From the NCBI RefSeq assembly GCF_023744375.2, contig NZ_CP146284.1:1674001-1738000 (forward strand): 64,000 nucleotides of DNA. Reading direction: 5' to 3'. The notes under the pieces were generated by a model that was given only the letters and a program-made list of their open reading frames with translations, was not told the DNA's origin and searched no databases. This DNA is from Parabacteroides sp. AD58. Its GTDB lineage: Bacteria > Bacteroidota > Bacteroidia > Bacteroidales > Tannerellaceae. The translations under genes were made by a program, and so were the position numbers. The first letter of the stretch is position 1; the number at the start of each line of letters is the position of its first letter. Positions 29,523 to 38,636 of this stretch are shown here, in pieces.

Positions 29523-30152
29523 TTATTCCATATCTTCCAGAACCGGCTTATTCATCAGGCGATAAACATAACACTGGCTCATAATAACCAACGGATAGGC
29601 TACAAAGACACCGATAATGAACAAGATAACGCCTACGATCAATATCAATAACTGCGCTAACAAAAGACCCAACAAAGGCATTACCCGGCCTTTCGTCAAG
29701 TACCAGCTTTTACGCAACGCATCCAGCGCACTTGCATTTTCATCGACGATAAACTGTCCGAAGAACTGCAGACGAAGATACAAATAGACACCCGGTATCA
29801 CAAAAATGAATAAACCGATACAAACAAGCACACTGGAAAGAATTCCGGCAATCATATATGAAAACAATTTCGTCGGATTCTGCATATAGGCTGAAAACTG
29901 AGGTTCATCGCCATCCATCGTCTGAAACATGTTCTTGATATATCCCAAAGCAAAAACAGACGATATGATGTAACTGATCAAGGAAGATACGACCTTTCCT
30001 CCTAAAGAAGAAGATAAAGGAGTCATAAACAAACTGACCGTAAAGGAAATCAAACACAGACCTATAACCAGACCAGCTAAAATCCAAATCTGAGATTTTA
30101 CATTTTTCCAACTCTCTCTCAATACGTCTGAAACAATAATCGTGGTATCCAT
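29523..30152 (-). CDS. Polytopic membrane protein, function unknown
   Basis: A 209-residue inner-membrane protein with four or five hydrophobic helices (about 24-50, 57-72, 90-122, 157-190). The layout resembles the GPDPase-membrane-domain/DUF975-like group of small membrane proteins: an amphipathic start, paired helices and a conserved DALRKSWYLTKGR stretch between them. I cannot assign a function. A promoter (CTTG 30207-30210, TACTTTTG 30180-30187) precedes it; the M23 gene follows after 80 bases with its own -7 element. Confidence 0.7.
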   Translation of the reverse strand: MDTTIIVSDVLRESWKNVKSQIWILAGLVIGLCLISFTVSLFMTPLSSSLGGKVVSSLISYIISSVFALGYIKNMFQTMDGDEPQFSAYMQNPTKLFSYMIAGILSSVLVCIGLFIFVIPGVYLYLRLQFFGQFIVDENASALDALRKSWYLTKGRVMPLLGLLLAQLLILIVGVILFIIGVFVAYPLVIMSQCYVYRLMNKPVLEDME

Positions 30153-30179
30153 GATGTTTTTAATTTAAGTTATTTAGGT

Positions 30180-30210
30180 CAAAAGTAAACATTAATTACG
30201 AAAAAGCAAG
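30180..30210 (-). promoter_or_regulatory. Promoter of the membrane protein gene
   Basis: TACTTTTG on the minus strand with TTG 19 bases upstream; transcription near 30173. Confidence 0.6.
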
Positions 30211-30397
30211 GGTTTATTTAAAAATATCCACACAAAAGCTCTTTTCTTCCTACTCTTTCACATAGGAAGCTTTTCCATCAATGCCTTAAAAGAACATTTT
30301 TTTCAGGTAAATAAACCACATAAATGATTCCTTGACAAAATAGAACAAATCCATTTCTCGTATTCTTGATATCTGTTTCTCCTTAGAACTTATATTT

Positions 30398-30477
30398 TTG
30401 ACAAATGTGGTAAAGCTTTATCACAGTTGTCAAAAAGCTTTACTATATATATGAAAAAGCTTTTTGACAGATGTCAA
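30398..30477. repeat. Nested palindrome array upstream of the efflux operon
   Basis: Three AAAGCTTT palindromes (30412-30419, 30434-30441, 30456-30463) alternate with TTGACA (30398-30403, 30464-30469) and TGTCAA (30428-30433, 30472-30477). Together they build a near-perfect 40-bp palindrome (about 30396-30435) and a perfect 14-bp arm hairpin (about 30428-30469). No gene lies in 30153-30829; apart from two promoters this array is the only strong structure there. Confidence 0.7.
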
Positions 30478-30707
30478 ACAATTAAAAAGTAACGAGTTTA
30501 AAGAATTATCCCGGCAGGAACCAGCCTAAAGTTAACTTTCTCTTTTTCCGGATATCTAAAAAAGATGATTACGTCAAATTTCTATACGGAACAATTAATA
30601 TTAATTTCATACCAAAATGTATCTTTTCTTTTCAGAAAATCATATAATATGCATACAAATATGGTTAAAATAAGATTTTAGCATCACCCTATTTTATAGA
30701 AAAGAGT

Positions 30708-30715
30708 TACCTTTG
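30708..30715 (+). promoter_or_regulatory. -7 element of the RND efflux operon
   Basis: TACCTTTG, with transcription expected near 30722 and a leader of about 108 bases. The -33 partner is weak, which suits an activated or repressed promoter. Confidence 0.5.
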
Positions 30716-30829
30716 TATGGAAAAAAAGCGAGTAAAAGAAAATAGCAGGAAATGACATTCCTTACTTATTTTTCAAAAAAGAAGGATTAATATAGAGATT
30801 CGAGAATAATTTCAAATTTTTAATAATAT

Positions 30830-32038
30830 ATGAAGAAACATTTTTTGAAGTTCATGGTAACCCAGGGTAAGTACATGGTTATATGTGCGACTGGGTTTAT
30901 TTTGTTTTCTTGTGGAAACAGCCAAAGTGGGATGAAGATGGGAGACAACGAATATGCTGTTGCTACAGTAACAACGACTTCGAGCAACCAGACGAAATCT
31001 TACCCGGCAACCATTAAAGGAACACAGGATATTGAAATCCGTCCGCAAGTTTCTGGTTTTATCGTCAAACTTTGTGTAGATGAAGGTGCAACGGTTCGTA
31101 AAGGACAGGCATTATTCCAGATCGATCCGACTCAATACAAGGCCGCTTTTAACCAGGCCAAAGCAGCTGTAGAAACAGCTAAAGCGAGCTTAAATACACT
31201 GACTCTGACTGAAAAGAACAAACACATGTTGTTCGAAAAACAGATCATCAGTTCATTTGAATACGAAACAGCCGTCAACAACTTATTATCGGCGAAAGCA
31301 GCCCTGGCTCAGGCCGAAGCATCACTGGTCAGCGCTAAGCAGAACCTGGATTTCTGTACGGTAACCAGTCCGTCTGACGGAGTGATCGGTACATTCCCGT
31401 ACCGTATCGGTAGTTTGGTGAGTCCCTCTATTGCAGAACCACTGACAACCGTATCTGAAATCAAAGATATGTATGTATATTTCTCCATGACTGAAAAAGA
31501 CCTGCTGCAACTGACAAAGACAGGTACTTCCCTCAAAGAAGAGCTGGAGAAAATGCCGGCAGTCAAACTGCAGCTGGCCGATGGAAGTTTTTATAGCGAA
31601 GAAGGTAAGATCGACGCCGTCAGTGGAGTAATCGATCAGACCACCGGTTCAGTAAGCATGCGTGCCATCTTCTCCAACAAGAATAACATCCTGCGCAGTG
31701 GTGGTACAGGAAATGTGATCTTCCCGTACACAATGGAGAACATCATCCTGATTCCTCAGTCATCAACGGTTGAAATCCAGGATAAGAAATTCGTTTATGT
31801 ATTGCAGCCTGACAGCACACTGAAATATACGGAAGTCAAGATTTCTGATTTGAACGACGGTCAGAACTATATTGTGACCAGCGGCTTGAATTCTTCTGAG
31901 AAGATCGTTGTAGAAGGCGTACAGCAATTGCACAACGGGCAAAAGATCACCCCTATAACACAAGCACAGCAAGAGGCTAAATACCAGCAGCACTTAAAAG
32001 ATCAGCATGATGGTAATCTGGCAACTGCTTTCAATTAA
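30830..32038 (+). CDS. RND efflux periplasmic adaptor lipoprotein (AcrA-like)
   Basis: A 402-residue membrane fusion protein. The N-terminus carries a lipoprotein signal ending in LFSC (Cys28). The halves of the lipoyl domain flank an alpha-helical hairpin at about 100-165 (rich in Ala/Lys, AKAAVETAKASL and QAEASLVSAKQNL), followed by beta-barrel and membrane-proximal domains. It bridges the inner-membrane pump and outer-membrane channel. First gene of a four-gene operon, 37 bases before the RND permease. Confidence 0.95.
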   Translation: MKKHFLKFMVTQGKYMVICATGFILFSCGNSQSGMKMGDNEYAVATVTTTSSNQTKSYPATIKGTQDIEIRPQVSGFIVKLCVDEGATVRKGQALFQIDPTQYKAAFNQAKAAVETAKASLNTLTLTEKNKHMLFEKQIISSFEYETAVNNLLSAKAALAQAEASLVSAKQNLDFCTVTSPSDGVIGTFPYRIGSLVSPSIAEPLTTVSEIKDMYVYFSMTEKDLLQLTKTGTSLKEELEKMPAVKLQLADGSFYSEEGKIDAVSGVIDQTTGSVSMRAIFSNKNNILRSGGTGNVIFPYTMENIILIPQSSTVEIQDKKFVYVLQPDSTLKYTEVKISDLNDGQNYIVTSGLNSSEKIVVEGVQQLHNGQKITPITQAQQEAKYQQHLKDQHDGNLATAFN

Positions 32039-32075
32039 TTTTTATAGGATAGACAATTAAATCAGAACAAATAAA

Positions 32076-35000
32076 ATGAAATTAGATAGATTTATTAACC
32101 GTCCGGTGCTATCAACCGTTATTTCTATTTTGATAGTCATCCTGGGTGTTATCGGTCTTGCTACATTACCTATTACCCAATATCCGGACATTGCGCCTCC
32201 TACCGTATCGGTAAGAGCGACTTATACGGGAGCCAATGCGACCGCCGTATTGAACTCCGTCATCGCTCCGCTGGAAGACCAGATCAACGGTGTGGAAAAC
32301 ATGATGTATATTTCATCAACGGCCTCCAACACAGGTTCGGCCGATATCAATGTTTACTTCAACCAGGGAACCGACCCGGATATGGCGGCAGTCAACGTAC
32401 AGAACCGTGTGTCAATGGCACAAGGATTGCTGCCGGCCGAAGTAACCAAAGTCGGTGTAACAACGCAGAAGAGACAGACCTCTATGTTGATGGTATTCTC
32501 TTTGTACGACAAGGAAGATAAATACAACATCGAGTTTATCGAAAACTATGCCAACATCAACTTGATTCCGGAAATCAAACGTGTAAGTGGTGTAGGTGAT
32601 GCAAATGTGTTAGGTCAGGATTATTCTATGCGTATCTGGTTGAAGCCGGATATCATGGCTCAGTATAAACTGGTGCCGAGCGATGTCTCTGCAGCTTTGG
32701 CAGAACAGAACATTGAAGCGGCACCGGGTCAGTTCGGTGAACGCGGAAACCAGACCTTCCAGTATACCATCCGTTACAAAGGACGTCTGCAGAAACCGGG
32801 CGAATTTGCCGACATTGTCATCAAGGCATTGCCCGACGGCGAAGTATTGCGTCTGGGTGATATAGCAGACCTCGAATTGGGTCGTCTGGCTTATACCTTC
32901 AACAATACGGTAAACGGTCATAAAGCCGTATCTTGTATCGTATATCAGATGGCAGGAACCAACGCGACCGAGACCATTTCTAACTTGGAAAAAGTATTGG
33001 CCAACGCCGAAAAGACCTTGCCGGAAGGCTTGGGTATCAACATCGCCCAAAGTGCCAACGACTTCTTGTTTGCTTCTATCCACGAAGTTATCAAGACCTT
33101 GATCGAGGCATTTATCCTGGTATTTATCGTGGTATATATCTTCTTGCAGGATATGCGTTCTACCCTGATTCCGGCTATTGCCATCCCGGTTGCTTTGATC
33201 GGTACGTTCTTCGTCCTGAAACTGATCGGTTTCAGCTTGAACTTGCTGACCTTGTCTGCAATGGTGCTGGCGATTGCGATTGTGGTCGATGATGCGATCG
33301 TCGTCGTCGAGGGTGTCCATGCCAAACTCGACCAGGGATATAAATCCGTTAAGCAGGCTTCTATCGACGCGATGAGCGAATTAGGTGGTGCCATCGTTTC
33401 TATTACCTTGGTCATGATGTCTGTGTTCATTCCGGTAAGTTTCATGGAAGGAACCGCCGGTACCTTCTACCGCCAGTTCGGTTTGACCATGGCTATTTCT
33501 ATCGGATTCTCTGCATTGAACGCCTTGACCTTGTCACCGGCCCTTTGTGCCATTCTGTTGAAGGCTCATGGAGATGACTCTTCCCTGAAGGAACGCGTGA
33601 ATACCGCCGTGAAGACTTCAGGTAAAATCATGTTGCGCCGCTATACCGACGCCATCGGAAGATTGCTTCACCCAAGCATTACCTTAATCTTTACAGTCAT
33701 TGCTATTTTGGGTATGATCTTCGGTATGTTCAGTTTCAGCAACCATCCGGCTTTGTGTATCCTCTTTATCGTTATCAGCGTTTTAGCATTGTTAGGTATG
33801 ACAACCGATAAATTTAAACAAGCCTTCAATGCTGCTTACGAAAAGATTTTGAACCGATATAAGAAAAACGTATTGTTCTTCATTCAGAAATCAGTTATTT
33901 CTTTTGGACTGGTGGTTGCGGCCATCGCCCTCTTGGTATTTTTGATGAATACAACACCAACCGGTATGGTGCCGAATGAAGATACCGGGACCATCATGGG
34001 TGCCGTTACCTTGCCTCCTGGAACATCTCAGGAACGAGCTATGGAAGTATTGAACAAAGTAGACAGCCTGATAGCTGCCGAACCAGCCGTTCAGTCAAGA
34101 ACCGTTATCTCCGGTTTCGGTTTCATCGGTGGTCAGGGTCCTTCTTACGGATCAATCATCATCAAGTTGAAAGACTGGGAAGAACGTTCGCTGATGCAAA
34201 ACTCAGATATCATCGTCGGTTCGTTGTTCATGCGTTCACAGAAAATCATCAAAGACGCACAGGTACTGTTCTTCGCACCTCCTATGATTCCGGGTTATTC
34301 AGCATCCAGTGATATTGAATTAAACATGCAGGATAAAACAGGTGGAGAACTGGATCGTTTCTTCAACGTGGTTACAGATTATATCGCCGCCTTGAATGCC
34401 CGTCCGGAAATCAGCCGTGCGCAGACCACGTTCAACCCGAGCTTCCCGCAATACATGTTGGATATTGATGCGGCAGCTTGTAAAAAAGCAGGTATCAGTC
34501 CGAGCGACATCCTTTCAACCATGCAAGGATATTACGGAGGTCTTTACGCATCTAACTTCAACAGTTATGGTAAGATGTACCGTGTAATGATTCAGGCAGA
34601 ACCAAGCGCTACGAAAAACCTCGAAACACTGAATAGCATCAAGGTTCGTAGCAGCAACGGAGAAATGGCTCCTATCACCCAGTTCGTAACCATGAAGAAA
34701 GTATACGGCCCGGATGTCATCAGCCGTTTCAACCTGTATACATCTATCAAGGTGATGGTAGCTCCGGCTTCAGGTTATACTTCAGGTCAGGCTTTGCAGG
34801 CCATTGCCGAAGTAGCCCAGCAGAATCTGCCGACCGGTTTCGGTTATGAATTAGGAGGTATGGCGCGTGAAGAGGCTGAAACAAGTAGCGGAACGACAGC
34901 TATTATCTTCCTGCTGTGTTTCGTCTTCGTTTACTTGTTGCTGAGTGCCCAGTATGAAAGTTATATCTTGCCGCTGGCCGTATTGCTGTCAATTCCGTTT

Positions 35001-35504
35001 GGTCTGTTCGGAAGCTTCCTGTTCGTCAATGGTATGGGAGCATTAGGTAGTATTCCGGCCTTGAAGATGATTTTGGGAACCATGTCAAATGATATTTACA
35101 TGCAGATTGCCTTAATCATGTTGATGGGTCTGTTGGCAAAGAACGCGATCTTGATTGTAGAGTTCGCCCTCGACCGACGTCGAATGGGTATGAGTATATC
35201 CTGGGCTGCCGTATTAGGAGCCGCAGCTCGTCTGCGTCCTATCCTGATGACATCAATGGCCATGATCATCGGTTTGCTTCCGTTGATGTTTGCCTTCGGT
35301 GTTGGAGCACACGGTAACCGTACATTAGGAGCTTCCGCCATTGGAGGTATGTTTATCGGTATGATCTTCCAGATCTTTATTGTTCCTGTATTGTTCGTCG
35401 CATTCCAGTACTTGCAAGAAAAAGTTAAACCGCTTGAATGGGATGATTTGGACAACAGTGATATGAATAGCGAAATTGAACAATATGAACAAATAAAAGA
35501 ATGA
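32076..35504 (+). CDS. RND efflux transporter permease (AcrB/HAE1 family)
   Basis: A 1142-residue inner-membrane proton-driven pump. It begins with the family signature FINRPVLSTVISILIVILG; the proton-relay Asp pair is Asp405-Asp406 in TM4; the C-terminal half repeats the fold (LMGLLAKNAILIVEFA). It is about 80-100 residues longer than AcrB because of an extra segment at about 500-580 between TM6 and TM7, which itself contains two hydrophobic stretches (about 533-554 and 558-575). It overlaps the outer-membrane-channel gene by four bases (ATGA), so translation is coupled. Likely exports drugs, bile salts or similar amphiphiles. Confidence 0.95.
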   Translation: MKLDRFINRPVLSTVISILIVILGVIGLATLPITQYPDIAPPTVSVRATYTGANATAVLNSVIAPLEDQINGVENMMYISSTASNTGSADINVYFNQGTDPDMAAVNVQNRVSMAQGLLPAEVTKVGVTTQKRQTSMLMVFSLYDKEDKYNIEFIENYANINLIPEIKRVSGVGDANVLGQDYSMRIWLKPDIMAQYKLVPSDVSAALAEQNIEAAPGQFGERGNQTFQYTIRYKGRLQKPGEFADIVIKALPDGEVLRLGDIADLELGRLAYTFNNTVNGHKAVSCIVYQMAGTNATETISNLEKVLANAEKTLPEGLGINIAQSANDFLFASIHEVIKTLIEAFILVFIVVYIFLQDMRSTLIPAIAIPVALIGTFFVLKLIGFSLNLLTLSAMVLAIAIVVDDAIVVVEGVHAKLDQGYKSVKQASIDAMSELGGAIVSITLVMMSVFIPVSFMEGTAGTFYRQFGLTMAISIGFSALNALTLSPALCAILLKAHGDDSSLKERVNTAVKTSGKIMLRRYTDAIGRLLHPSITLIFTVIAILGMIFGMFSFSNHPALCILFIVISVLALLGMTTDKFKQAFNAAYEKILNRYKKNVLFFIQKSVISFGLVVAAIALLVFLMNTTPTGMVPNEDTGTIMGAVTLPPGTSQERAMEVLNKVDSLIAAEPAVQSRTVISGFGFIGGQGPSYGSIIIKLKDWEERSLMQNSDIIVGSLFMRSQKIIKDAQVLFFAPPMIPGYSASSDIELNMQDKTGGELDRFFNVVTDYIAALNARPEISRAQTTFNPSFPQYMLDIDAAACKKAGISPSDILSTMQGYYGGLYASNFNSYGKMYRVMIQAEPSATKNLETLNSIKVRSSNGEMAPITQFVTMKKVYGPDVISRFNLYTSIKVMVAPASGYTSGQALQAIAEVAQQNLPTGFGYELGGMAREEAETSSGTTAIIFLLCFVFVYLLLSAQYESYILPLAVLLSIPFGLFGSFLFVNGMGALGSIPALKMILGTMSNDIYMQIALIMLMGLLAKNAILIVEFALDRRRMGMSISWAAVLGAAARLRPILMTSMAMIIGLLPLMFAFGVGAHGNRTLGASAIGGMFIGMIFQIFIVPVLFVAFQYLQEKVKPLEWDDLDNSDMNSEIEQYEQIKE

Positions 35505-36898
35505 TTCGGATGAAAAGAAGTAATATATTTTATATGATGTGCGCGACTGCTTTATTAAGCAGTTGCCACATTTACAAAGCGTATGATCGTCCTGAGGATA
35601 TCAACGCTGATGGAATTTATCGGGATCCCGTATCTCTGACTGACACACTGGCTGTCAGCGATACGACCAATATGGGAAACATTCCCTGGCAAGAATTATT
35701 CAAGGATCCGAAACTGCAGGCTTTGATAGAAGAAGGCCTGGCAAACAATGTAGATATGCAGGCAGCCGTATTGCGTGTAGAAGAGGCCCGCGTCATGCTG
35801 ACATCAGCACGCTTGTCGTTCTTGCCTTCCATTAACCTGGCTCCACAAGGATCAGTAACCACTATGGATGGCGGCGATTTTGTCAAGGCCTATACACTTC
35901 CGGTTGCAGCCAGCTGGCAGGTAGATCTGTTCGGTCAGTTATTGAACGCAAGCCGCAGCCAGAAGACAGCTTATCTACAGAGCCAGTACAGCCAGCAGGC
36001 TGTCCGCTCACAGCTCATTTGCGGCATTGCCAATTCGTATTATACCTTGTTGATGCTCGACAAGCAGGAAGATATCACAGCCAGAACAGTAGATATCTAT
36101 GCAGAGAATGTCCGCGTCATGGAAGCCATGAAGATAGCCGGTATGACGACAGAAGCAGCCGTTACTCAAACCCGTGCGGCTTATCATCAGACGGCAGCTT
36201 CATTGATCGACTTGCAACGCCAGATCAGAGAAGTAGAAAACTCTTTGTCTGTCCTGTTGGCAAAAGCGCCTCAGCATATCGACAGAGGAACATTAGACGA
36301 GCAGATCATGCCGGAAGAATTGACAGCCGGTGTTCCTATCCAGCTTTTGGCCAATCGTCCGGATGTAAAGATAGCAGAAATGAACCTGGCAAGTGCTTAT
36401 TATTCTACGAACCAGGCAAGAGCAGCCTTCTATCCGGGATTGAACATCACAGCTACTGCGGGATGGACAAACGGTTCGGGCATCAGTGTTGCTAATCCCG
36501 GACAGTTCATGTTCCAGGCTTTGGCGGCGTTGGCACAGCCGATCTTCAACAACGGTAAATTAATTGCCAACTTGAAGGTAACTAAAGCAGAAGAAGAGAT
36601 CGCCAAGATGAACTATCAGCAGACTATCTTAGCGGCTGGTCAGGAAGTCAGTGACGCCTTGCATTTATATGATGCCAGCAACAACAAGCTGATAGAAGAC
36701 AGAGCTCGTGTAGAACAGCTGGAAAAAGCCGTTGTCTATACAAAAGACCTGTTCCAAAGTGGAGATGCTACTTATCTGGAAATATTGACATCACAACAAA
36801 GTCTGCTCAGTGCACAGTTAACAGAAGTATCTGATAATATCCAGCGAATCCAGGCTGTTATCAATCTTTACAGTGCATTAGGCGGTGGTAGAGAATAA
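35501..36898 (+). CDS. RND efflux outer-membrane channel lipoprotein (NodT/TolC family)
   Basis: A 465-residue outer-membrane factor. The lipoprotein signal ends in LLSSC (Cys22). Two OEP repeats follow, with the family segments NNVDMQAAVLRVEEAR and, in the second half, IQLLANRPDVKIAEMNL, each forming the long helices and barrel strands of the TolC trimer. Its ATG overlaps the permease stop codon. An in-frame ATG nine bases downstream is possible. It completes the tripartite pump; a LpxA-like gene follows after 20 bases. Confidence 0.95.
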   Translation: MIRMKRSNIFYMMCATALLSSCHIYKAYDRPEDINADGIYRDPVSLTDTLAVSDTTNMGNIPWQELFKDPKLQALIEEGLANNVDMQAAVLRVEEARVMLTSARLSFLPSINLAPQGSVTTMDGGDFVKAYTLPVAASWQVDLFGQLLNASRSQKTAYLQSQYSQQAVRSQLICGIANSYYTLLMLDKQEDITARTVDIYAENVRVMEAMKIAGMTTEAAVTQTRAAYHQTAASLIDLQRQIREVENSLSVLLAKAPQHIDRGTLDEQIMPEELTAGVPIQLLANRPDVKIAEMNLASAYYSTNQARAAFYPGLNITATAGWTNGSGISVANPGQFMFQALAALAQPIFNNGKLIANLKVTKAEEEIAKMNYQQTILAAGQEVSDALHLYDASNNKLIEDRARVEQLEKAVVYTKDLFQSGDATYLEILTSQQSLLSAQLTEVSDNIQRIQAVINLYSALGGGRE

Positions 36899-36918
36899 CC
36901 CTATAAACAAATACAATT

Positions 36919-37686
36919 ATGATTAGTCCTTTAGCTTATGTCGATGCAAATGCAAAAATAGGAAACAATGTAACTGTCCATCCGTTTGCATACATTGATA
37001 AAAATGTAGAAATAGGCGACAACTGTGAGATTATGCCTTATGCCAGTGTCCTCAGCGGAACCCGCATGGGAAAAGGCAACCGCATTTTCCAGCATGCCGT
37101 ACTGGCTGCCGAACCTCAAGATTTCAAATATAAAGGCGGTGACACGCTGTTAGTCATCGGTGATAATAACGTGATCCGTGAAAATGTTGTAATCAACCGG
37201 GCTACGGCCGACGGACAGACACAGCTGGGTAATGGGAATTTCATTCACGAAGGCGTCCATATTTCTCACGATACAAAAGTAGGTAATCACTGTGTCATTG
37301 GCTATGGAAGCAAGATCTCCGGTAATTGCGAGATTGAAGATTGTACCATATTTGGTGGAAACATTCTGGTCAGCCAAGGATGCCGAGTTGGTTCATGGTC
37401 CATGATCCAGACAGGATGCCGCTTCCGGAAAGATATTCCGCCTTATATTGTAGCAGCCAAAGAACCGACAAGCTACTACGGAGTAAATGCAGTCATCTTA
37501 TCGCATGAAGGGTACAACGAAAAGATCATTAAGCATATCGGTCATGCTTACCGTATCCTCTACCAAAGTAACTGCAGTATATTTGATGCCCTGCTGATGA
37601 TTCGGGATCAGGTTCCGATGAGTGAAGAAATCGAACACATCATACAATTTGTCGAAGCTTCTAAATTAGGAATCATTCGAGACTGA
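36919..37686 (+). CDS. LpxA-like UDP-GlcNAc O-acyltransferase paralogue
   Basis: A 255-residue left-handed beta-helix acyltransferase, with hexapeptide repeats through about residue 175 and a C-terminal helical LpxA-type domain (about 195-255). By alignment from memory with E. coli LpxA, the catalytic base is kept (His117, with His114), but the positions of His144 and His160 appear as Asn136 and Ser152. It therefore looks like a divergent paralogue rather than the housekeeping LpxA, with possibly different acyl or sugar specificity. It lies 20 bases after the efflux channel gene in the same operon, and a terminator follows. Confidence 0.8.
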   Translation: MISPLAYVDANAKIGNNVTVHPFAYIDKNVEIGDNCEIMPYASVLSGTRMGKGNRIFQHAVLAAEPQDFKYKGGDTLLVIGDNNVIRENVVINRATADGQTQLGNGNFIHEGVHISHDTKVGNHCVIGYGSKISGNCEIEDCTIFGGNILVSQGCRVGSWSMIQTGCRFRKDIPPYIVAAKEPTSYYGVNAVILSHEGYNEKIIKHIGHAYRILYQSNCSIFDALLMIRDQVPMSEEIEHIIQFVEASKLGIIRD

Positions 37687-37711
37687 TATCCGAACAGATT
37701 CTTGAATATAT

Positions 37712-37757
37712 AAAAGCGGCGTTCTGGTAACATTGAACCATGACGCCGCTTTTTTTG
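37712..37757 (+). terminator. Terminator of the efflux-lpxA-like operon
   Basis: An 11-base GC-rich arm (37712-37722) pairs with 37743-37753, with additional inner pairing, and a run of T's follows. Confidence 0.85.
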
Positions 37758-37781
37758 TTCTAAATAGAAAAGGAGGTTACT

Positions 37782-38633
37782 ATGGCTAGACCCGTTATTC
37801 CCGGGATGTCGGCAGATGAACAGCTCAAACTGTATGAACAATTACAGCATTACAATGCAGAGCGCGATTCGTATAAAGTAGCTGGAGTGTATTTATTAGT
37901 GATTCCGCATGATGGGAAAAAGTGTTACTCTCTCTGGTGCTACTCGCCTACACTCGAACGAAATCCGATTCTCTTCATTCAGGATTTAAGTGAACAGATT
38001 CAGGAATCACTGAGGCTTGCCACTTCTATGTTCTTTTATTCCAAACGTAAGCTGCTGATTGTTGAATACAACGCAAAACGAATGACTTCAAAGGGGGATG
38101 ATCTGATCGGGTTCGGCAAGTACAGAGGTCATTATTTATATGAGATACTGCAAATAGATCCGGCGTATGTAGTCTGGATTGCCAACAAATATACACCTCG
38201 TATTCCGAAGCAAGAACGCTTTGTCCAGATAGCCCGTGTATATGTATCTGTCTATCTGGATCGCATCTGGCAGAAGAAAAAGCAGACTGAAACATCTCAC
38301 TACCTCGGGAAGAAAGGGCAGACCGTCAAAGATCTCACACTAAAGGTTTCTCATGTCCGGTTGGAAGACGATCCTTATAAAACAGGCGTTCAGGGCAATG
38401 AACCGGTGTTTTATGTGAACCAGATTGTCGGACTCACCGACATTCACGGCAATCGGGTGATTATCATTTTCCCGGCACTTTATCCCAGCCTGGTTTCCGG
38501 ACAATTATCAGCTCTTGAACATGCATATCGGGCCGGAGAGATTCTGCACGTCTCTACGGCTCGTATATTTAAGATATTCGAATACCGCGGTATCAAATAT
38601 ACCCGACTCTATTATGTCCGTCTCAAACGATAA
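37782..38633 (+). CDS. Protein with ExoX C-terminal-like (DUF3820-type) domain
   Basis: A 283-residue cytoplasmic protein of unknown function. At residues 108-136 it has the motif IGFGKYRGHYLYEIL..DPAYVVWIAN, which matches the small C-terminal domain of exodeoxyribonuclease X and related proteins, thought to bind DNA or act as an accessory domain. No exonuclease catalytic domain is present. The rest is basic and shows no recognised motif. A GGAGG ribosome site precedes the ATG. Its stop is only three bases from the stop of the opposite-strand TPR gene. Confidence 0.65.
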   Translation: MARPVIPGMSADEQLKLYEQLQHYNAERDSYKVAGVYLLVIPHDGKKCYSLWCYSPTLERNPILFIQDLSEQIQESLRLATSMFFYSKRKLLIVEYNAKRMTSKGDDLIGFGKYRGHYLYEILQIDPAYVVWIANKYTPRIPKQERFVQIARVYVSVYLDRIWQKKKQTETSHYLGKKGQTVKDLTLKVSHVRLEDDPYKTGVQGNEPVFYVNQIVGLTDIHGNRVIIIFPALYPSLVSGQLSALEHAYRAGEILHVSTARIFKIFEYRGIKYTRLYYVRLKR

Positions 38634-38636
38634 AAG

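Noticed and set aside
30482..30500. AAGTAACGAG shared between 30489 and 43639 as a regulatory motif
   Set aside because: Only two copies, in unrelated contexts; one is just part of a terminator stem. Too weak to call a motif.
32610..33320. 236-codon minus-strand frame inside the RND permease
   Set aside because: Entirely antisense to a well-conserved transporter; composition dominated by Asp/Arg/Gln as expected from a shadow frame.
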